Assembly (NCBI RefSeq): GCF_001942495.1
Contig: NZ_MKZS01000001.1
Coordinates: 510,918-574,917 of the forward strand
Length of the DNA: 64,000 bases
Reading direction: 5' to 3'
Origin: Moorena bouillonii PNG
GTDB lineage: Bacteria > Cyanobacteriota > Cyanobacteriia > Cyanobacteriales > Coleofasciculaceae
The notes under the pieces were generated by a model, which had not been told where the DNA came from, ran no database searches, and was given only the letters and a program-made list of their open reading frames with translations. The translations under genes and the position numbers were made by a program. This document shows positions 35,611 through 45,590 of this stretch, in pieces (positions within the stretch are counted from its first letter, which is position 1; each line of letters opens with the position of its first letter).

Positions 35611-36663
35611 ATGAAATTTAGTCTTTTAATAGAACACCTGGGTAGTACAGGGTCTTTGTGCCATAGCCTGAATAGCGATACAGAGCTTAACCCTGAAATT
35701 ACTGGAGTTGCTCCCATCGATCAAGCAACCCCAGGCACTCTCAGTTATATTGAGGGACCCAAGTTTGCCCACATGGTAGAAAAAACCCAGGCGAGTGCCT
35801 TAATTTTGTCCCTGGATGAAGCATTACAGGCAAAAGCGACAGAAAGAGGTATTGCTTGGGTAGGGACATCTGAACCGAGATTACTATTTGCTCATGCGAT
35901 CGCATGTTTCTATCAACCCTTTCAACCAGAACCAGTCATCCACCCCAGTGCAGTGATTGACCCAGATGCTCAGTTAGGAAAAGATGTCTATATTGGACCC
36001 AACGTCGTAATTTTAGCAGGGGTAAAGATTGGCAATCAGGTTTGTATCCATCCTAATGTAGTAATATATCCTGAAGTAGACATAGGCGATCGCACTGTTC
36101 TACATGCCAACTGCACTATTCATGAACGAAGCCGCATTGGTAACGATTGTGTAATTCATAGTGGTGCAGTCATTGGTGCTGAAGGGTTTGGCTTTGTGCC
36201 AACTCCCCAAGGGTGGTATAAAATGCAACAGTCTGGCTACACGGTCTTAGAAGATGGGGTGGAAGTTGGCTGTAACAGCACTATTGACCGTCCAGCGGTT
36301 GGGGAAACTCGGATTGGACGCAACACTAAATTAGATAATTTGGTACATATTGGTCACGGCTCCGAGGTGGGACAAAACTGTGCCTTGGCAGCCCAAGTCG
36401 GATTATCTGGAGGAGTCAAAGTGGGTAATCAAGTGCTGCTGGCGGGTCAGGTAGGAATTGCGAATCAAGTGAAAGTTGGGGATGGAGCAATTGTGACCGC
36501 TAAATCCGGAATCCACAAAGATGTAGAACCCGGAAGTGTAGTGTCTGGCTATCCTGCTATTTCCAACAAACTCTGGCTAAAAATATCTGCCATCTACAAT
36601 CGGCTTCCAGAAATGTATAAAATATTAAAACAACTTGAGCGAAACTTTAAATATAAAAAATAA
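35611..36663 (+). CDS. lpxD: UDP-3-O-acylglucosamine N-acyltransferase
   Basis: 350 residues. An N-terminal uridine-binding-like domain (1-105) is followed by a left-handed beta helix of hexapeptide repeats (VIHPSAVIDPDAQLGKDVYI onward), and a C-terminal helical end. VHIGHGSEVG contains the catalytic His near 250; IDRPAVGETRIG is family-typical. It adds the second acyl chain in lipid A synthesis. No lpxA, lpxC or fabZ is adjacent. Start ATG 35611 is supported by length. Confidence 0.93.
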   Translation: MKFSLLIEHLGSTGSLCHSLNSDTELNPEITGVAPIDQATPGTLSYIEGPKFAHMVEKTQASALILSLDEALQAKATERGIAWVGTSEPRLLFAHAIACFYQPFQPEPVIHPSAVIDPDAQLGKDVYIGPNVVILAGVKIGNQVCIHPNVVIYPEVDIGDRTVLHANCTIHERSRIGNDCVIHSGAVIGAEGFGFVPTPQGWYKMQQSGYTVLEDGVEVGCNSTIDRPAVGETRIGRNTKLDNLVHIGHGSEVGQNCALAAQVGLSGGVKVGNQVLLAGQVGIANQVKVGDGAIVTAKSGIHKDVEPGSVVSGYPAISNKLWLKISAIYNRLPEMYKILKQLERNFKYKK

Positions 36664-37085
36664 ATAGGAAAAGTAAAAAAACTGACTAATCTTTGCTGTG
36701 CCTTTTGCTCTGATTTGAGAACAGTAAGTAATTAAGCTTACTTGAACAGACCCCTTGACAAAATCTTCATATTTGAGATTAGCTTATGGAGAGATAAAAA
36801 TCTGAATTTGTCAAGGTTATAGTTAATCGTTTCTTCTCGGAAACTTAATGAATAAATATCAAAATATAAATAGTTTGTAAAGATTACCTAGATACATTGA
36901 CTTTTAATTAAACAACCGTGTAAAAATTTACACAATACGTTCATTAGTCATTAGACGATCATCAAACTGATCAGATTAATCAGGGTGTTAATACGGTTGG
37001 TGCTCATGTCAAAAGTTAAGATTGCCTCTGATTTTTCTGGAATCATCGTCGTTTCAACCTTTAGCGTTCTAGAAAAATTAATTTT
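36664..37085. other. AT-rich intergenic interval
   Basis: Nothing beyond AT-rich sequence and possible promoter elements for the next gene is seen here. Confidence 0.4.
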
Positions 37086-37871
37086 ATGTCCACGTCTCAA
37101 ATGCCAAAACAGTCCACCTTAAGAAAAGAAATCAACTATCTGGTTGACTCCTCTAGTTTTTCTAGTGCTGAGGAACCAGTTAAATTAGTTAATGGTGGCT
37201 TTGAAGAAGGACTCAAAGGCTGGCAAAAGCTAGGACCAGGCGGGATCAAAAGAGCTAGTTTTGGCATTACTCCAACAGAGGGAGAAAAGCAACTTTTACT
37301 CAGAACTAGCAATACCGAAGTCACCAGAACAGGTCAGCCAAAAGCCCCATCAGCCTCTAAACTGGAAGAGTTTTTATACCTGTCCACAGGAACTCTCGAT
37401 TGTATTGCCCAGAAAATTTTAGACACCGTTGGCATATGTGGTACTTCTAGCAAGGTAGTCAGAGGTGCTGCTATCCAACAAATTATTACCCCTGGTCTTG
37501 GTGATACCTTAACCTTTGATTGGAATTTTCTCACCAATGAAGACGTGGGAGATGAGGCTATTGTTGCCGACTTCGCTTTCGTTTGCCTTAGTTCTCCCAA
37601 GTCCCAAATTGTCTATGAATTAGCTAACCCCATCCTAGGAGTTTTTAGTCAAGCACCGAACAACTTTTACCACCAAACCGGATTTCAAACATTTACTCAT
37701 ACCTTCACTACACCTGGAACCTACAGCCTAGGCTTTGGTGTTGTGAATGAATTGAGTAATCAAACTCAGTCTGGACTAATCATTGACAATGTTCAGCTAA
37801 CCAGCGCTACTGTTGATGATCCGGCTTCGCTACTCAGCTTGCTTTCAGTAGCCTCCTTTAAGGAAGCTTAA
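37086..37871 (+). CDS. Hypothetical protein with carbohydrate-binding-like beta-sandwich
   Basis: 261 residues. LVNGGFEEGLKGWQKLGPGG near 35-54 is the opening seen in CBM4/9-type and related jelly-roll domains; the end, YSLGFGVVNELSNQTQSGLI then IDNVQL, is the matching last strand. No signal peptide is visible and the N-terminus is polar. The overall fold is likely a beta-sandwich, but ligand and location are unknown. Confidence 0.6.
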   Translation: MSTSQMPKQSTLRKEINYLVDSSSFSSAEEPVKLVNGGFEEGLKGWQKLGPGGIKRASFGITPTEGEKQLLLRTSNTEVTRTGQPKAPSASKLEEFLYLSTGTLDCIAQKILDTVGICGTSSKVVRGAAIQQIITPGLGDTLTFDWNFLTNEDVGDEAIVADFAFVCLSSPKSQIVYELANPILGVFSQAPNNFYHQTGFQTFTHTFTTPGTYSLGFGVVNELSNQTQSGLIIDNVQLTSATVDDPASLLSLLSVASFKEA

Positions 37872-38004
37872 ATAGGACTTAGGCACTCAAGCTATATGTA
37901 GAGCTATATCTAGAAATGAGTTGATTTGGTTAAACTCTATCTATAGATATTAGACCAGAGATATTAGACCAGAGATATTAGACCTGATCAATGCATAAAT
38001 CTTG

Positions 38005-38592
38005 TTAAAGCTTAATCCTTAGTAGCAAATCAACCCACCAAGGAGTAGAAATTAACTCATCCAGGCTAGCCAGTACTTCGGTGCTATGAATTGCTGGTCT
38101 TACACCAAGGAATATTTTCCGTAGAATTCCTTCTGGATCAATGATATAGGTATGGCGTAGGGACATAATACCTAACCAAGAACCATAAGCCTTGCTGACA
38201 GAGCCATCGGTGTCAGCTAAAAGTGGGAACTGTAAACCCTCTGAGTCACAAAACTCGGCGTGAGAATCGACATCATCCACGCTCACCCCTAGGATCTGCA
38301 CATTTCTCTTTATGTATTTGGGCAAATCTTGCTGAAATCGCTGAGCTTCCAAGGTGCAACCACTAGTAAAGTCTTTGGGATAGAAATAAAGTACAACCCA
38401 ATGACCTTGATAATCCGAGAGGGACACCTGACCCTTACCAGTATTAGTTGGTAGGGTGAACTCGGGTGCGGGTTTATTGAGAGGAAGTTGTTTGCCACCG
38501 AGAGCATGGGCAGGGTTGGGAAAATTTATCCAAGCTAGCAAAACGATAAAGCTAGCCAACAGACTGCTGAGAAATGCGCGACGAGAGATCAT
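38005..38592 (-). CDS. Exported peroxiredoxin, BCP/PrxQ type
   Basis: 195 residues. A twin-arginine-like signal (MISRRAFLSSLLASFIVLLA) ends near AHA30. The thioredoxin-fold part has the peroxidatic Cys79 in KDFTSGCTLEAQRF and a further Cys near 115. The PrxQ resolving Cys five residues after C79 is absent, so it may be 1-Cys or use C115. It would reduce hydroperoxides in the lumen or periplasm. Confidence 0.85.
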   Translation of the reverse strand: MISRRAFLSSLLASFIVLLAWINFPNPAHALGGKQLPLNKPAPEFTLPTNTGKGQVSLSDYQGHWVVLYFYPKDFTSGCTLEAQRFQQDLPKYIKRNVQILGVSVDDVDSHAEFCDSEGLQFPLLADTDGSVSKAYGSWLGIMSLRHTYIIDPEGILRKIFLGVRPAIHSTEVLASLDELISTPWWVDLLLRIKL

Positions 38593-38684
38593 GATGAAAA
38601 CAGGAAATTATGCTTCACATAAGTTTACATCATTGATGAACTAAGACTTTATACACAATTCATCCCGGTTGGCTATGCAGATAA

Positions 38685-38713
38685 TTGACATTTAGCCAAT
38701 AATTTGTTACATT
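38685..38713 (+). promoter_or_regulatory. Promoter of the hli gene
   Basis: TTGACA (38685-38690) and TACATT (38708-38713) are spaced 17 nt and end 48 nt before the start codon. GTTACATT overlapping the -10 resembles one half of the HLR1 element bound by RpaB, but a second half is not evident. Confidence 0.45.
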
Positions 38714-38761
38714 TTTTAATATAAACGGGCTACACAGAGTAAATTAGCGGAGCAAAGAACA

Positions 38762-38914
38762 ATGTCCAATCAAGAGTCTAACGAAGCCAAATTCGGTTTC
38801 ACCTCTAAAGCAGAAAACTTAAATGGTCGTCTAGCTATGATCGGTTTCATCGCTGCTTTAGTCACAGAATATATTACTGGTCAAGGTGTACTACACTTTT
38901 TGGGCTTAATGTAG
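38762..38914 (+). CDS. hli: High-light-inducible one-helix chlorophyll-binding protein
   Basis: 50 residues. The hallmark is [20 protein letters not shown], the ExxNxRxAMxGF chlorophyll-binding helix shared with LHC proteins, followed by a short hydrophobic tail. Hli proteins bind chlorophyll and carotenoid in the thylakoid membrane and protect photosystem II assembly and chlorophyll synthesis under high light. GGAG lies 9 nt upstream of ATG 38762; a strong terminator follows 38 nt after the stop, so it is transcribed alone. Confidence 0.95.
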   Translation: MSNQESNEAKFGFTSKAENLNGRLAMIGFIAALVTEYITGQGVLHFLGLM

Positions 38915-38952
38915 TTCCCAATAGTTAGTTAAATTTGTCAATCTCAATAAAT

Positions 38953-38986
38953 AGCTGGAGTTCAACACTAGAACTCCAGCTTTCTT
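38953..38986 (+). terminator. Rho-independent terminator of hli
   Basis: AGCTGGAGTTC and GAACTCCAGCT form a perfect 11-bp stem with a 7-nt loop, followed by TTCTT. Confidence 0.9.
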
Positions 38987-39044
38987 ATGTGTTTTTAGCT
39001 GATTCCATAGTTTGTTCTACGGAATGTCAGCTAAAATATCAAAA

Positions 39045-39088
39045 CGGTGCGACCCCGTAATTTAATTCTTCAAAGGGAAAGCGCACCG
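39045..39088 (-). ncRNA. Hairpin motif with GGTGCGC...GGGGTCGCACC, copy 1
   Basis: On the minus strand, CGGTGCGC pairs with TCGCACCG across a loop that also allows CCC/GGG pairing. The flanks GGTGCGC-TTC-CCCTT and CGGGGTCGCACCGTT are shared with the hairpin at 49735-49778 while loops differ. This covariation-like conservation suggests a folded RNA or a transposon end; the identity is unknown. Confidence 0.4.
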
Positions 39089-39303
39089 GAACTGATTTCT
39101 GGATAGGAATTGGGGTAAGGAATGTGATACAATGCCTGTTTGAATACTTATCATGTTTGGTTGATAGCCAAGTGAAAATTGAAAATTAAAAGTTGTTAGG
39201 TGTCAATTGACGATTAACATGCATGGCACCAACCGTATTATATGTGATTAACCAGACTTCATAGTGACTCCCTATTCCCCACCCAGTAGATACAGCGATA
39301 ACA

Positions 39304-39338
39304 GAAAACCCTGATTGCTATCAAGCAGCAGGGTTTTC
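39304..39338 (-). terminator. Terminator of the sigma factor gene
   Basis: GAAAACCCTG and CAGGGTTTTC form a 10-bp stem ending at the stop codon, with T-rich ends in both directions. Confidence 0.7.
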
Positions 39339-40459
39339 TATCGGATATATTCCTTGAGAATGCTATTGCGATTTGGATGGCGTAGTTTGCGAAGGGCTTT
39401 AGCTTCAATTTGTCGAATCCGTTCCCGCGTCACGTTAAAGATTTGGCCAATTTCTTCCAAAGTCTTCATCCGTCCATCATCTAATCCATAGCGTAGACGC
39501 AGTACGTCACGTTCCCGGGGACTAAGGGTATCAAGGACACTTTCTAGATCTTCCCGGAGTAGATTTTTGGAAACCTGATCTTCTGGGGTTTCACCATCGG
39601 CTTCAATAAAGTCTCCCAAGCGGGAGTCTTCTTCTTTACCAATAGGTGTTTCTAAGGAGATGGGAAGTTGAGCTGATTTGGCAATGAATCGCAACTTCTC
39701 GATGGTCATTTCCATCCGATCTGCAATTTCCTCTTCTGTGGGCTTGCGACCCATTTCTTGAGAAAGAAGTTTAGTGGTTTTCTTAATCCGCGAGATGGTT
39801 TCATAAAGGTGAACGGGTAAGCGGATAGTCCGGGACTGGTCAGCAATGGCACGAGTAATAGCTTGACGAATCCACCACGTAGCATAAGTGGAAAACTTGT
39901 AGCCTTTTTCGTGGTCAAATTTTTCCGCAGCCCGGATTAAACCTAGAGAACCTTCTTGAATCAAGTCTTGGAATGAAAGTCCTCGATTCATATATTTTTT
40001 GGCGATGGAAACCACCAAACGGAGGTTAGACTGCACCATTTTTTCCTTAGCCCGCCGACCGACGTGTAAGCGGTAACGGAAAGCTGGCAGCTCCATATCG
40101 ACCTCTGTTGCCCATTCCCGATCTCCAGGTTCCCGGTCTAACTGCTCAAACAAGCGCTCCCGCACTCGTTCTAATTCCAACAAATCAGCAATTTTACGGG
40201 CTAATTCAATTTCTTCATCAGCTCTGAGTAGACGAATCCTGCCAATTTCCTGCAAATAGAGGCGAATTGAATCTTCTGTATAGTGCTTCTTTTTGCTTTG
40301 GGTTCGGCGACGGTTAGATCGCCCCTTACCAGGCTTAGTATTCTCCTCATCCGGTTGAGCGTCCACCAAATCATCTCGGTTCACGTCATCCTCAATCAAG
40401 ACTTCTAAATCGCTCTGAGGTTGAGCGATTGTTGCGAGTAATTCATTTGCCTGGGTCAT
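39338..40459 (-). CDS. sigA: RNA polymerase principal sigma factor
   Basis: 373 residues, group 1 sigma-70 family. Region 1.2 starts [16 protein letters not shown], region 2 has [19 protein letters not shown] and [20 protein letters not shown] for -10 recognition, and region 4 has [20 protein letters not shown] then [20 protein letters not shown] for -35 recognition. The acidic-basic N-terminal extension ([16 protein letters not shown]) and the C-terminal [10 protein letters not shown] match the essential cyanobacterial SigA (RpoD). A group 2 sigma factor is less likely given the ends. Confidence 0.92.
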   Translation of the reverse strand: MTQANELLATIAQPQSDLEVLIEDDVNRDDLVDAQPDEENTKPGKGRSNRRRTQSKKKHYTEDSIRLYLQEIGRIRLLRADEEIELARKIADLLELERVRERLFEQLDREPGDREWATEVDMELPAFRYRLHVGRRAKEKMVQSNLRLVVSIAKKYMNRGLSFQDLIQEGSLGLIRAAEKFDHEKGYKFSTYATWWIRQAITRAIADQSRTIRLPVHLYETISRIKKTTKLLSQEMGRKPTEEEIADRMEMTIEKLRFIAKSAQLPISLETPIGKEEDSRLGDFIEADGETPEDQVSKNLLREDLESVLDTLSPRERDVLRLRYGLDDGRMKTLEEIGQIFNVTRERIRQIEAKALRKLRHPNRNSILKEYIR

Positions 40460-41387
40460 GTTTTTTCCTCATGCTCCTTCAGTTTCAGACCAGTAGATGA
40501 TGTCCGTTGATCTACTTAAGATAGCTTAGTCAGTGAGAACCTTGTTTGTTGCACCCTATGGTGGGTCGAATCGCTTCAGCCGTAGGAATTAGATCGACTC
40601 TATTTCCTTGGACTTAACTTGCAGTGAATCTACTATCCATTTAAGTGTTAATACTGAATTTTGGGAAGACTTTTTGATTGTAGCCTTATTTACAAAATTT
40701 TGCTCTAGTGTTTATCTGAAAAATTTAGCTTATTTATCTGGTCAAAAGCTTTGAGAAAGTGTAGCAATAAGTACCCACTTTCCCTTATGCCTAGAATATA
40801 GTCACTATTTTAGTACTAATGTTCTATAAAACCCGACAGACAGACAGTTGGACTTCACTAAGTTAATTAACTTGTCCTGTATGATAACCATTGACAAGCT
40901 CTGGGGCTAGGTAATGATTATTTTGCATTACTCTTGTAACACATAAACTTAACCAATGTAGTAAGACCCTAAGTGAAAGTACTGCCAATTAAGTTCATTT
41001 AACCAGCTCCTAATTCCCTATTCCTGCGTAAGGGAATGGTGAAGCAGGGCATCTGAAATAGTCCAGAGAAAGACGATCTCAACATTGGGTAGGGGAAGCA
41101 ACTCTCCTTGTCCGATAGAGCTTTCGGTTGATCATTATTTTAATTTCTAATTTTAATTTTTACGTTTTGCTCATTCTTTTTAAAATTTATCAGATTAGCT
41201 GAGCACTACATATAGCGTTATAATCGATATTATACTCTATATGTAGTATATATAGTAGGTATTTGAACTTGAGTAGTTCACTACAGGAGTTCCGGAGATG
41301 GAAAACCGGAAGCGTCTAGCAAAGCAATTTTTATAGGAGTTTACGGTGCAGTCAGCGAGAAAACCTTAAGTCAATTAACATGCACTA
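40460..41387. other. Long interval upstream of the sigma factor gene
   Basis: This is the sigma factor 5' region, AT-rich, with alternating TATA tracts at 41210-41265 where promoters could lie. A 12-codon frame with a GGAG site at 41298 is too short to call. No RNA gene could be recognised. Confidence 0.4.
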
Positions 41388-42056
41388 CTAATTTTCCTGC
41401 CATAGCTGGTTAATACTAACAAACTTGTAACCTTGGTGCAATAGCTGAGGAATTAACTCAGCCGTAGTTTCAACCACATCTTGTCCTCCATAATAACCAT
41501 CATGTAAGACGATCAGGGAACCGTTTTGAACCTGCTTTAGGACTCGCTCCACGATTATACTGACACCAGGACGTTTCCAGTCTTCTGGGACAACACTCCA
41601 CATTACTGATCTATAGTTCCACTGGTGCAGTATATTCAAGGTTCGGGGCGTAAATAATCCGTTAGGGGGACGAACATCTTTTACCTTGTCTGGCTGAATC
41701 TGACAAGCTTGAGCGATCGCGTCTTGGGTAAGGAGCAAACTCTGCTTAAGGGCATCCCGTTTTAGAAAGGGAAAAGACTGATGGTAATATCCATGGAGTC
41801 CCAACCAGTGACCTTGTTGGTAAACTTCTCTGGCGACACTGGGGGCTTGGTTTACGCAAACGCCCAACCAGAAAAAACTTGCTCTGACTTGGTAGCGGTT
41901 TAAAACTTGCAGTAACTTGGGAGTGTAGTGTGGATGGGGTCCATCATCGAAGGTCAGTGCGATCGCAGGTGAATCCGTTGCTCCTGACCACAGGCAATTG
42001 GGAAAGGCAGGTTTGAGAATTTGATACAGAATAGGGTATAGGGGAGCAAATTGCAT
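41388..42056 (-). CDS. Polysaccharide deacetylase (NodB homology)
   Basis: 222 residues. Motif 1 TFDDGPHPHYT carries the catalytic Asp pair, motif 2 is GLHGYYHQ in place of the usual N-H-T-x-x-H, motif 3 has RPPNGLFTP, and LIVLHDGYYGG supplies the late His. These enzymes remove acetyl groups from peptidoglycan or other N-acetylglucosamine polymers. No signal peptide is clear. The N-terminus abuts a divergent lipoprotein gene by 26 bp. Confidence 0.85.
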   Translation of the reverse strand: MQFAPLYPILYQILKPAFPNCLWSGATDSPAIALTFDDGPHPHYTPKLLQVLNRYQVRASFFWLGVCVNQAPSVAREVYQQGHWLGLHGYYHQSFPFLKRDALKQSLLLTQDAIAQACQIQPDKVKDVRPPNGLFTPRTLNILHQWNYRSVMWSVVPEDWKRPGVSIIVERVLKQVQNGSLIVLHDGYYGGQDVVETTAELIPQLLHQGYKFVSINQLWQEN

Positions 42057-42082
42057 TTAGTCGTAAGTTTGGATGGGGTGGA

Positions 42083-42631
42083 GTGAATTTGACTAGTTTC
42101 CATGTCCTACTTGATCGCATTTTCCGGCGTCGCCAGATTATCTTGATGTTGATCGGCTTTTGTGTAGCAGTAGTGCTTAGCAGTTGTAACACTGTGATTA
42201 TTACTGAGTATGAAGCTACAGCACTAACCACCTTAACCTGGCGAGTTGAGTATTCTATTAATTCAACAACTGATAGAGATCCCGATGTTGAGGAGTTTGC
42301 TTCCAAGTCCGTAGTCAACCGCAATGGTGAGAAACCAGAAGGTGCTGTAACAGGACCTGATGACAAGGGGTTATGGTGGCCAGTTGTCCCACCAAAACCA
42401 AGCATTGATGAGGTAGAACAGCGTCAGCCACTTCATCATAAGCCTAGCAAGCCAGAGCTGTTGCGTACAGTTAAATACGATATCACCTATAAAGAGGGAG
42501 CACAGATAGTTACACTACCTACTAATTATGACGTTTACCGGCAAGTTGCTAGAGCCTATCCTTACCAGAAACCTCTACGGCTTACCCTGGGAATCAATGA
42601 TGCTTCGGTGCAAAAAGCTGATACTAAGTGA
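42083..42631 (+). CDS. Hypothetical lipoprotein
   Basis: 182 residues from GTG 42083. A basic segment (RIFRRRQ), a hydrophobic stretch and the lipobox VVLSSC near residue 35 indicate a lipoprotein. The mature part has no family I recognise; it contains Pro-rich WWPVVPPKPS and a C-terminal beta-like section. Divergent from the deacetylase gene. Confidence 0.6.
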   Translation: MNLTSFHVLLDRIFRRRQIILMLIGFCVAVVLSSCNTVIITEYEATALTTLTWRVEYSINSTTDRDPDVEEFASKSVVNRNGEKPEGAVTGPDDKGLWWPVVPPKPSIDEVEQRQPLHHKPSKPELLRTVKYDITYKEGAQIVTLPTNYDVYRQVARAYPYQKPLRLTLGINDASVQKADTK

Positions 42632-42712
42632 GGTCAAGCCCTCCCTTGCGGGTGCGAAGCGTGTGGGGTCTATGGCATCAATTCTTAGTTAAATTGACCC
42701 CATCACTCGTGA

Positions 42713-43234
42713 TTATTCTACTCTGACATTAATCACACTGGCGTTGAAGTTATAATCTCTACCTTCTAACTCTACCGGGGTACCAATTTTAATCTTGCTA
42801 TTGCCCAACACTACTCCATCTTTGGTGATTGTTGCTTTACCACCTAAGGTCAGTAACATATTAATCCCATAAAAGCTAGGTCTGGGATCTGGTAGTTCTT
42901 TGATAGAGCCATCTGGTTGTGGCACCAGGACACTTCTACGCAGAATTTTGACAGATTTGACGTCAACCTGACCATAGGGTTGCTTACGAATAACAATATT
43001 AGTCTTCTTGGTCTCCTCCAACTGATTGACCAACACATCTGGTTCAAGCAAGCTTAACCCCCGGACAATAACATCTACTTCTACTGGTTTGGTGCTATTG
43101 AGTTGGGCAACGGAACCAGACTCACCAGGAAAGAAGAAAATTCCTACAACTACCAACAAAATCACCAAGGCAGCACCGAAGTCGATAATGCTCACCTTGC
43201 CAAACAAACGTCCTTTAGAATCTACAATAGCCAT
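42713..43234 (-). CDS. DUF4330 family membrane-anchored protein
   Basis: 173 residues. The N-terminus MAIVDSKGRLFGKVSIIDFG precedes a single transmembrane helix (AALVILLVVVGIFFF). The rest is a beta-rich soluble domain including LTLGGKATITKDGVVLGNSK. This fits the DUF4330 family common in cyanobacteria and Firmicutes, with unknown function. Confidence 0.75.
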   Translation of the reverse strand: MAIVDSKGRLFGKVSIIDFGAALVILLVVVGIFFFPGESGSVAQLNSTKPVEVDVIVRGLSLLEPDVLVNQLEETKKTNIVIRKQPYGQVDVKSVKILRRSVLVPQPDGSIKELPDPRPSFYGINMLLTLGGKATITKDGVVLGNSKIKIGTPVELEGRDYNFNASVINVRVE

Positions 43235-43289
43235 AAAATTGGTTAGGTGTTTTTGTGAAAATTGTATAGTGTTAAAGATAACTCCTTAA

Positions 43290-43413
43290 GGTTCGCTGGC
43301 TCTAGGTTGAATGGCTAAGGGGTTTCTAACCTAGTTATCAAGGGCTATTCTTAAAGCAGGTCGGCTGTTAACTGCTTTTGATGTACCTAATACCTCATAA
43401 CTAATACCTATAA
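43290..43413. repeat. Dispersed intergenic repeat, third copy
   Basis: It shares TGGCTCTAGGTTGAATGGC, GGTTTCTAACC and TGTACCTAATACCTCATAAC with the copies at 17380, 23941 and 45448. The remaining 43414-43665 has no gene. Confidence 0.55.
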
Positions 43414-43665
43414 TTAAAGTTATCCATAAGTGGTGAGTGAGAGTAACGAACACCGGGTTTGTCTGTGGAACATATTACCCTATTTGGGGTTCAACCATAA
43501 CGAGGAATGCTACTGGTCAGTAATTATGGTAGACAACTCCTAGTAGAGAGTTGACTTATGATGTTAAAGACAAGGCTCCTCTACAGCAAGCCATGGCTGC
43601 AAACCCTTTTTCGGGACAAATAGCTAAAATAATCTCTTTTCGATTTAATAATTCATAATTTTGCT

Positions 43666-44574
43666 ATGTTAAGCAATATATTATCGATTTACTCCCGTTA
43701 TCGACGTCGTTTGTTGTATCCGTTAATCAGCATGCTTCTATCCCTGAGTCTGGTGGTGGGAACAGCTCAGGTTGCCCAAGGGGTTCCCTGGTTAGAGCTG
43801 CTATTGCGTGGTATTCAGATTATCCAGTTATCTAATATGTCTGATCAACAGGAAGTCCAAATTGGTCAGCAAATTAATCAGCAACTTGTTAGCAAGCAAT
43901 TTAAGCTCTATCGCAATCGGGAAATTAATCGCTATGTTGATCAAATTGGTCAGCGACTAGCTAAAAGCAGCGAACGTCCAAACATTAACTATACATTCCA
44001 GGTGGTCGATGATGCTAATATTAATGCTTTTGCTACTATGGGAGGATTTGTTTATATTAACACGGGTTTAATCGCAGCAGCAGACAATGAAGCTCAACTG
44101 GCAAGTGTGATAGCTCATGAGATTGGTCATATTGTAGCTCGTCATAGTATCCAGCAAATTAGGCAAGCCGCGATCGCTAGAGGTTTAGCAGAAGCGGCTG
44201 GAGTTGATAGCAGCACGATGGTTAATCTGGGCGTGGAATTCGCACTACGTCGTCCCAAGAGTCGTCAGCATGAGTTTGAAGCGGATGAACTAGGTATCAA
44301 GAACTTAAAACAAGCAGGCTATGCTCCGATAGGATCACTAGACTTTATGAAAAAACTCCTCAAGCAAAGAGGCTCTATTCCAGGATTTCTGAGTACTCAT
44401 CCGTCAACAGCAGACCGAATTGATTTCTTGGAGCAGTCTATCGATTCAAATCGTGCCTATGTTGGTGATGGATTAAACAATCGGGCTTACAAAAACAAAA
44501 CTCGTGTAGTCCGCAACCAGAAAAAAGCTGCCCTCAAAAGGACAACAGGTCGTGGAGGGCGAGTGCTCAGATAA
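43666..44574 (+). CDS. M48 family zinc metalloprotease
   Basis: 302 residues. A signal-type N-terminal helix (LISMLLSLSLVVGTAQVAQG) precedes the catalytic domain. HEIGHIVARH holds the two zinc His and the catalytic Glu; the third ligand Glu is in RQHEFEADELG. STHPSTADRI is the typical late motif of BepA/YfgC-like proteases involved in outer-membrane protein quality control. The C-terminal tail is basic. Likely periplasmic. Confidence 0.9.
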   Translation: MLSNILSIYSRYRRRLLYPLISMLLSLSLVVGTAQVAQGVPWLELLLRGIQIIQLSNMSDQQEVQIGQQINQQLVSKQFKLYRNREINRYVDQIGQRLAKSSERPNINYTFQVVDDANINAFATMGGFVYINTGLIAAADNEAQLASVIAHEIGHIVARHSIQQIRQAAIARGLAEAAGVDSSTMVNLGVEFALRRPKSRQHEFEADELGIKNLKQAGYAPIGSLDFMKKLLKQRGSIPGFLSTHPSTADRIDFLEQSIDSNRAYVGDGLNNRAYKNKTRVVRNQKKAALKRTTGRGGRVLR

Positions 44575-44635
44575 GCACAGCTATCTCAAGAGCAGGAAGT
44601 TTGCTCAATAGTCTTTTTGTTAACCTCTATCACCC

Positions 44636-45382
44636 TCACGAGGTACTCAATACTTGACGTCGGCGTATTTTACTAGGTTCTATCTTGGTCACGGCTTCTT
44701 CCAAGGGGAATTGGCGAACATCACCCCGAAAGACGTTAACTTGATAAACAAGATTATTGGTAATGTCTAGACCGGTCATCCAACCACTTTTGGGATGATA
44801 AGCACCAGTGTCTATATCTAGCCAACCACAACCTTGGGCTATGGTACCGGGAGCCACTCCTGGTAAGGTGAAAGTCATGGTGTGACCCGTGATGATCAGC
44901 TTGTCGAGAAAGTAAGGTTCACGCATACTGTGAAATTCATCCCGAATCCAACAAAATTGCTCAACGGTTTGATCCTCAATGGTCATGCGAGGATTAACCC
45001 CAGCATGAACTAGCCAGGTATCTCCTAAATCAATGTAGGTTGGCAGTGTTTTGATCCAATCAAGGTGATCTTGGGAGACTTTTCCACCATAGCTGTTGAT
45101 AGTACTTTCACCACCACTATAGAGCCAGGCTTGTCTTGTTGAGTTAGGTACTGAATTGTTACCTATAATTTCTAGTAACATCAGCTCATGATTACCTAAT
45201 AAACAGGGGTGAGCGTTTTGCTTGACAAATTCCACAACCTGAGAACTCATCGGTCCTCGATCAATCAAGTCTCCAAGAAAATAAACGGTGTCGTCACTAG
45301 TGGGCGCGATCGCATCCAATAAGGCCATAAGAGGATTATAGTGACCATGAACGTCACCGATAACAATACGACGGTGGGTCAT
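44636..45382 (-). CDS. PPP-family metallophosphoesterase
   Basis: 248 residues. Signature motifs GDVHGH, GDLIDRGP and GNHE, with a later His in LVHAGVNP and ITGHT, build the di-metal site. The family covers Ser/Thr protein phosphatases (PrpA-like) and ApaH-type dinucleoside hydrolases, which cannot be separated here. Cytosolic. Confidence 0.87.
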   Translation of the reverse strand: MTHRRIVIGDVHGHYNPLMALLDAIAPTSDDTVYFLGDLIDRGPMSSQVVEFVKQNAHPCLLGNHELMLLEIIGNNSVPNSTRQAWLYSGGESTINSYGGKVSQDHLDWIKTLPTYIDLGDTWLVHAGVNPRMTIEDQTVEQFCWIRDEFHSMREPYFLDKLIITGHTMTFTLPGVAPGTIAQGCGWLDIDTGAYHPKSGWMTGLDITNNLVYQVNVFRGDVRQFPLEEAVTKIEPSKIRRRQVLSTS

Positions 45383-45447
45383 TACTTTACTTATCCAAAT
45401 TTAATTGCGTTAAATATCAGGTAGACCCCTTCATAAAATTTAAGTTT

Positions 45448-45590
45448 AATGGCTTTAGGCATCAGAGTTCTAGGTTAAATGGCTAAGCGGTTTATGACCA
45501 GGGTATGAAGCACCCCTCCTCAAGCACAGAGGCTATCAACTGCTTGTGTTGTACCTAAAACCTAATACCATTAGCCTCATACCTATTTAT
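45448..45590. repeat. Dispersed intergenic repeat, fourth copy
   Basis: Ordered blocks TAGGTTAAATGGCTAAGCGG, CAAGCACAGAGG, TGTTGTACCTA and ATTAGCCTCATACC match the other copies. The interval 45591-45959 beyond has stem-forming GTCGGGGTTTCCGAC at 45776-45790, no gene. Confidence 0.6.
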
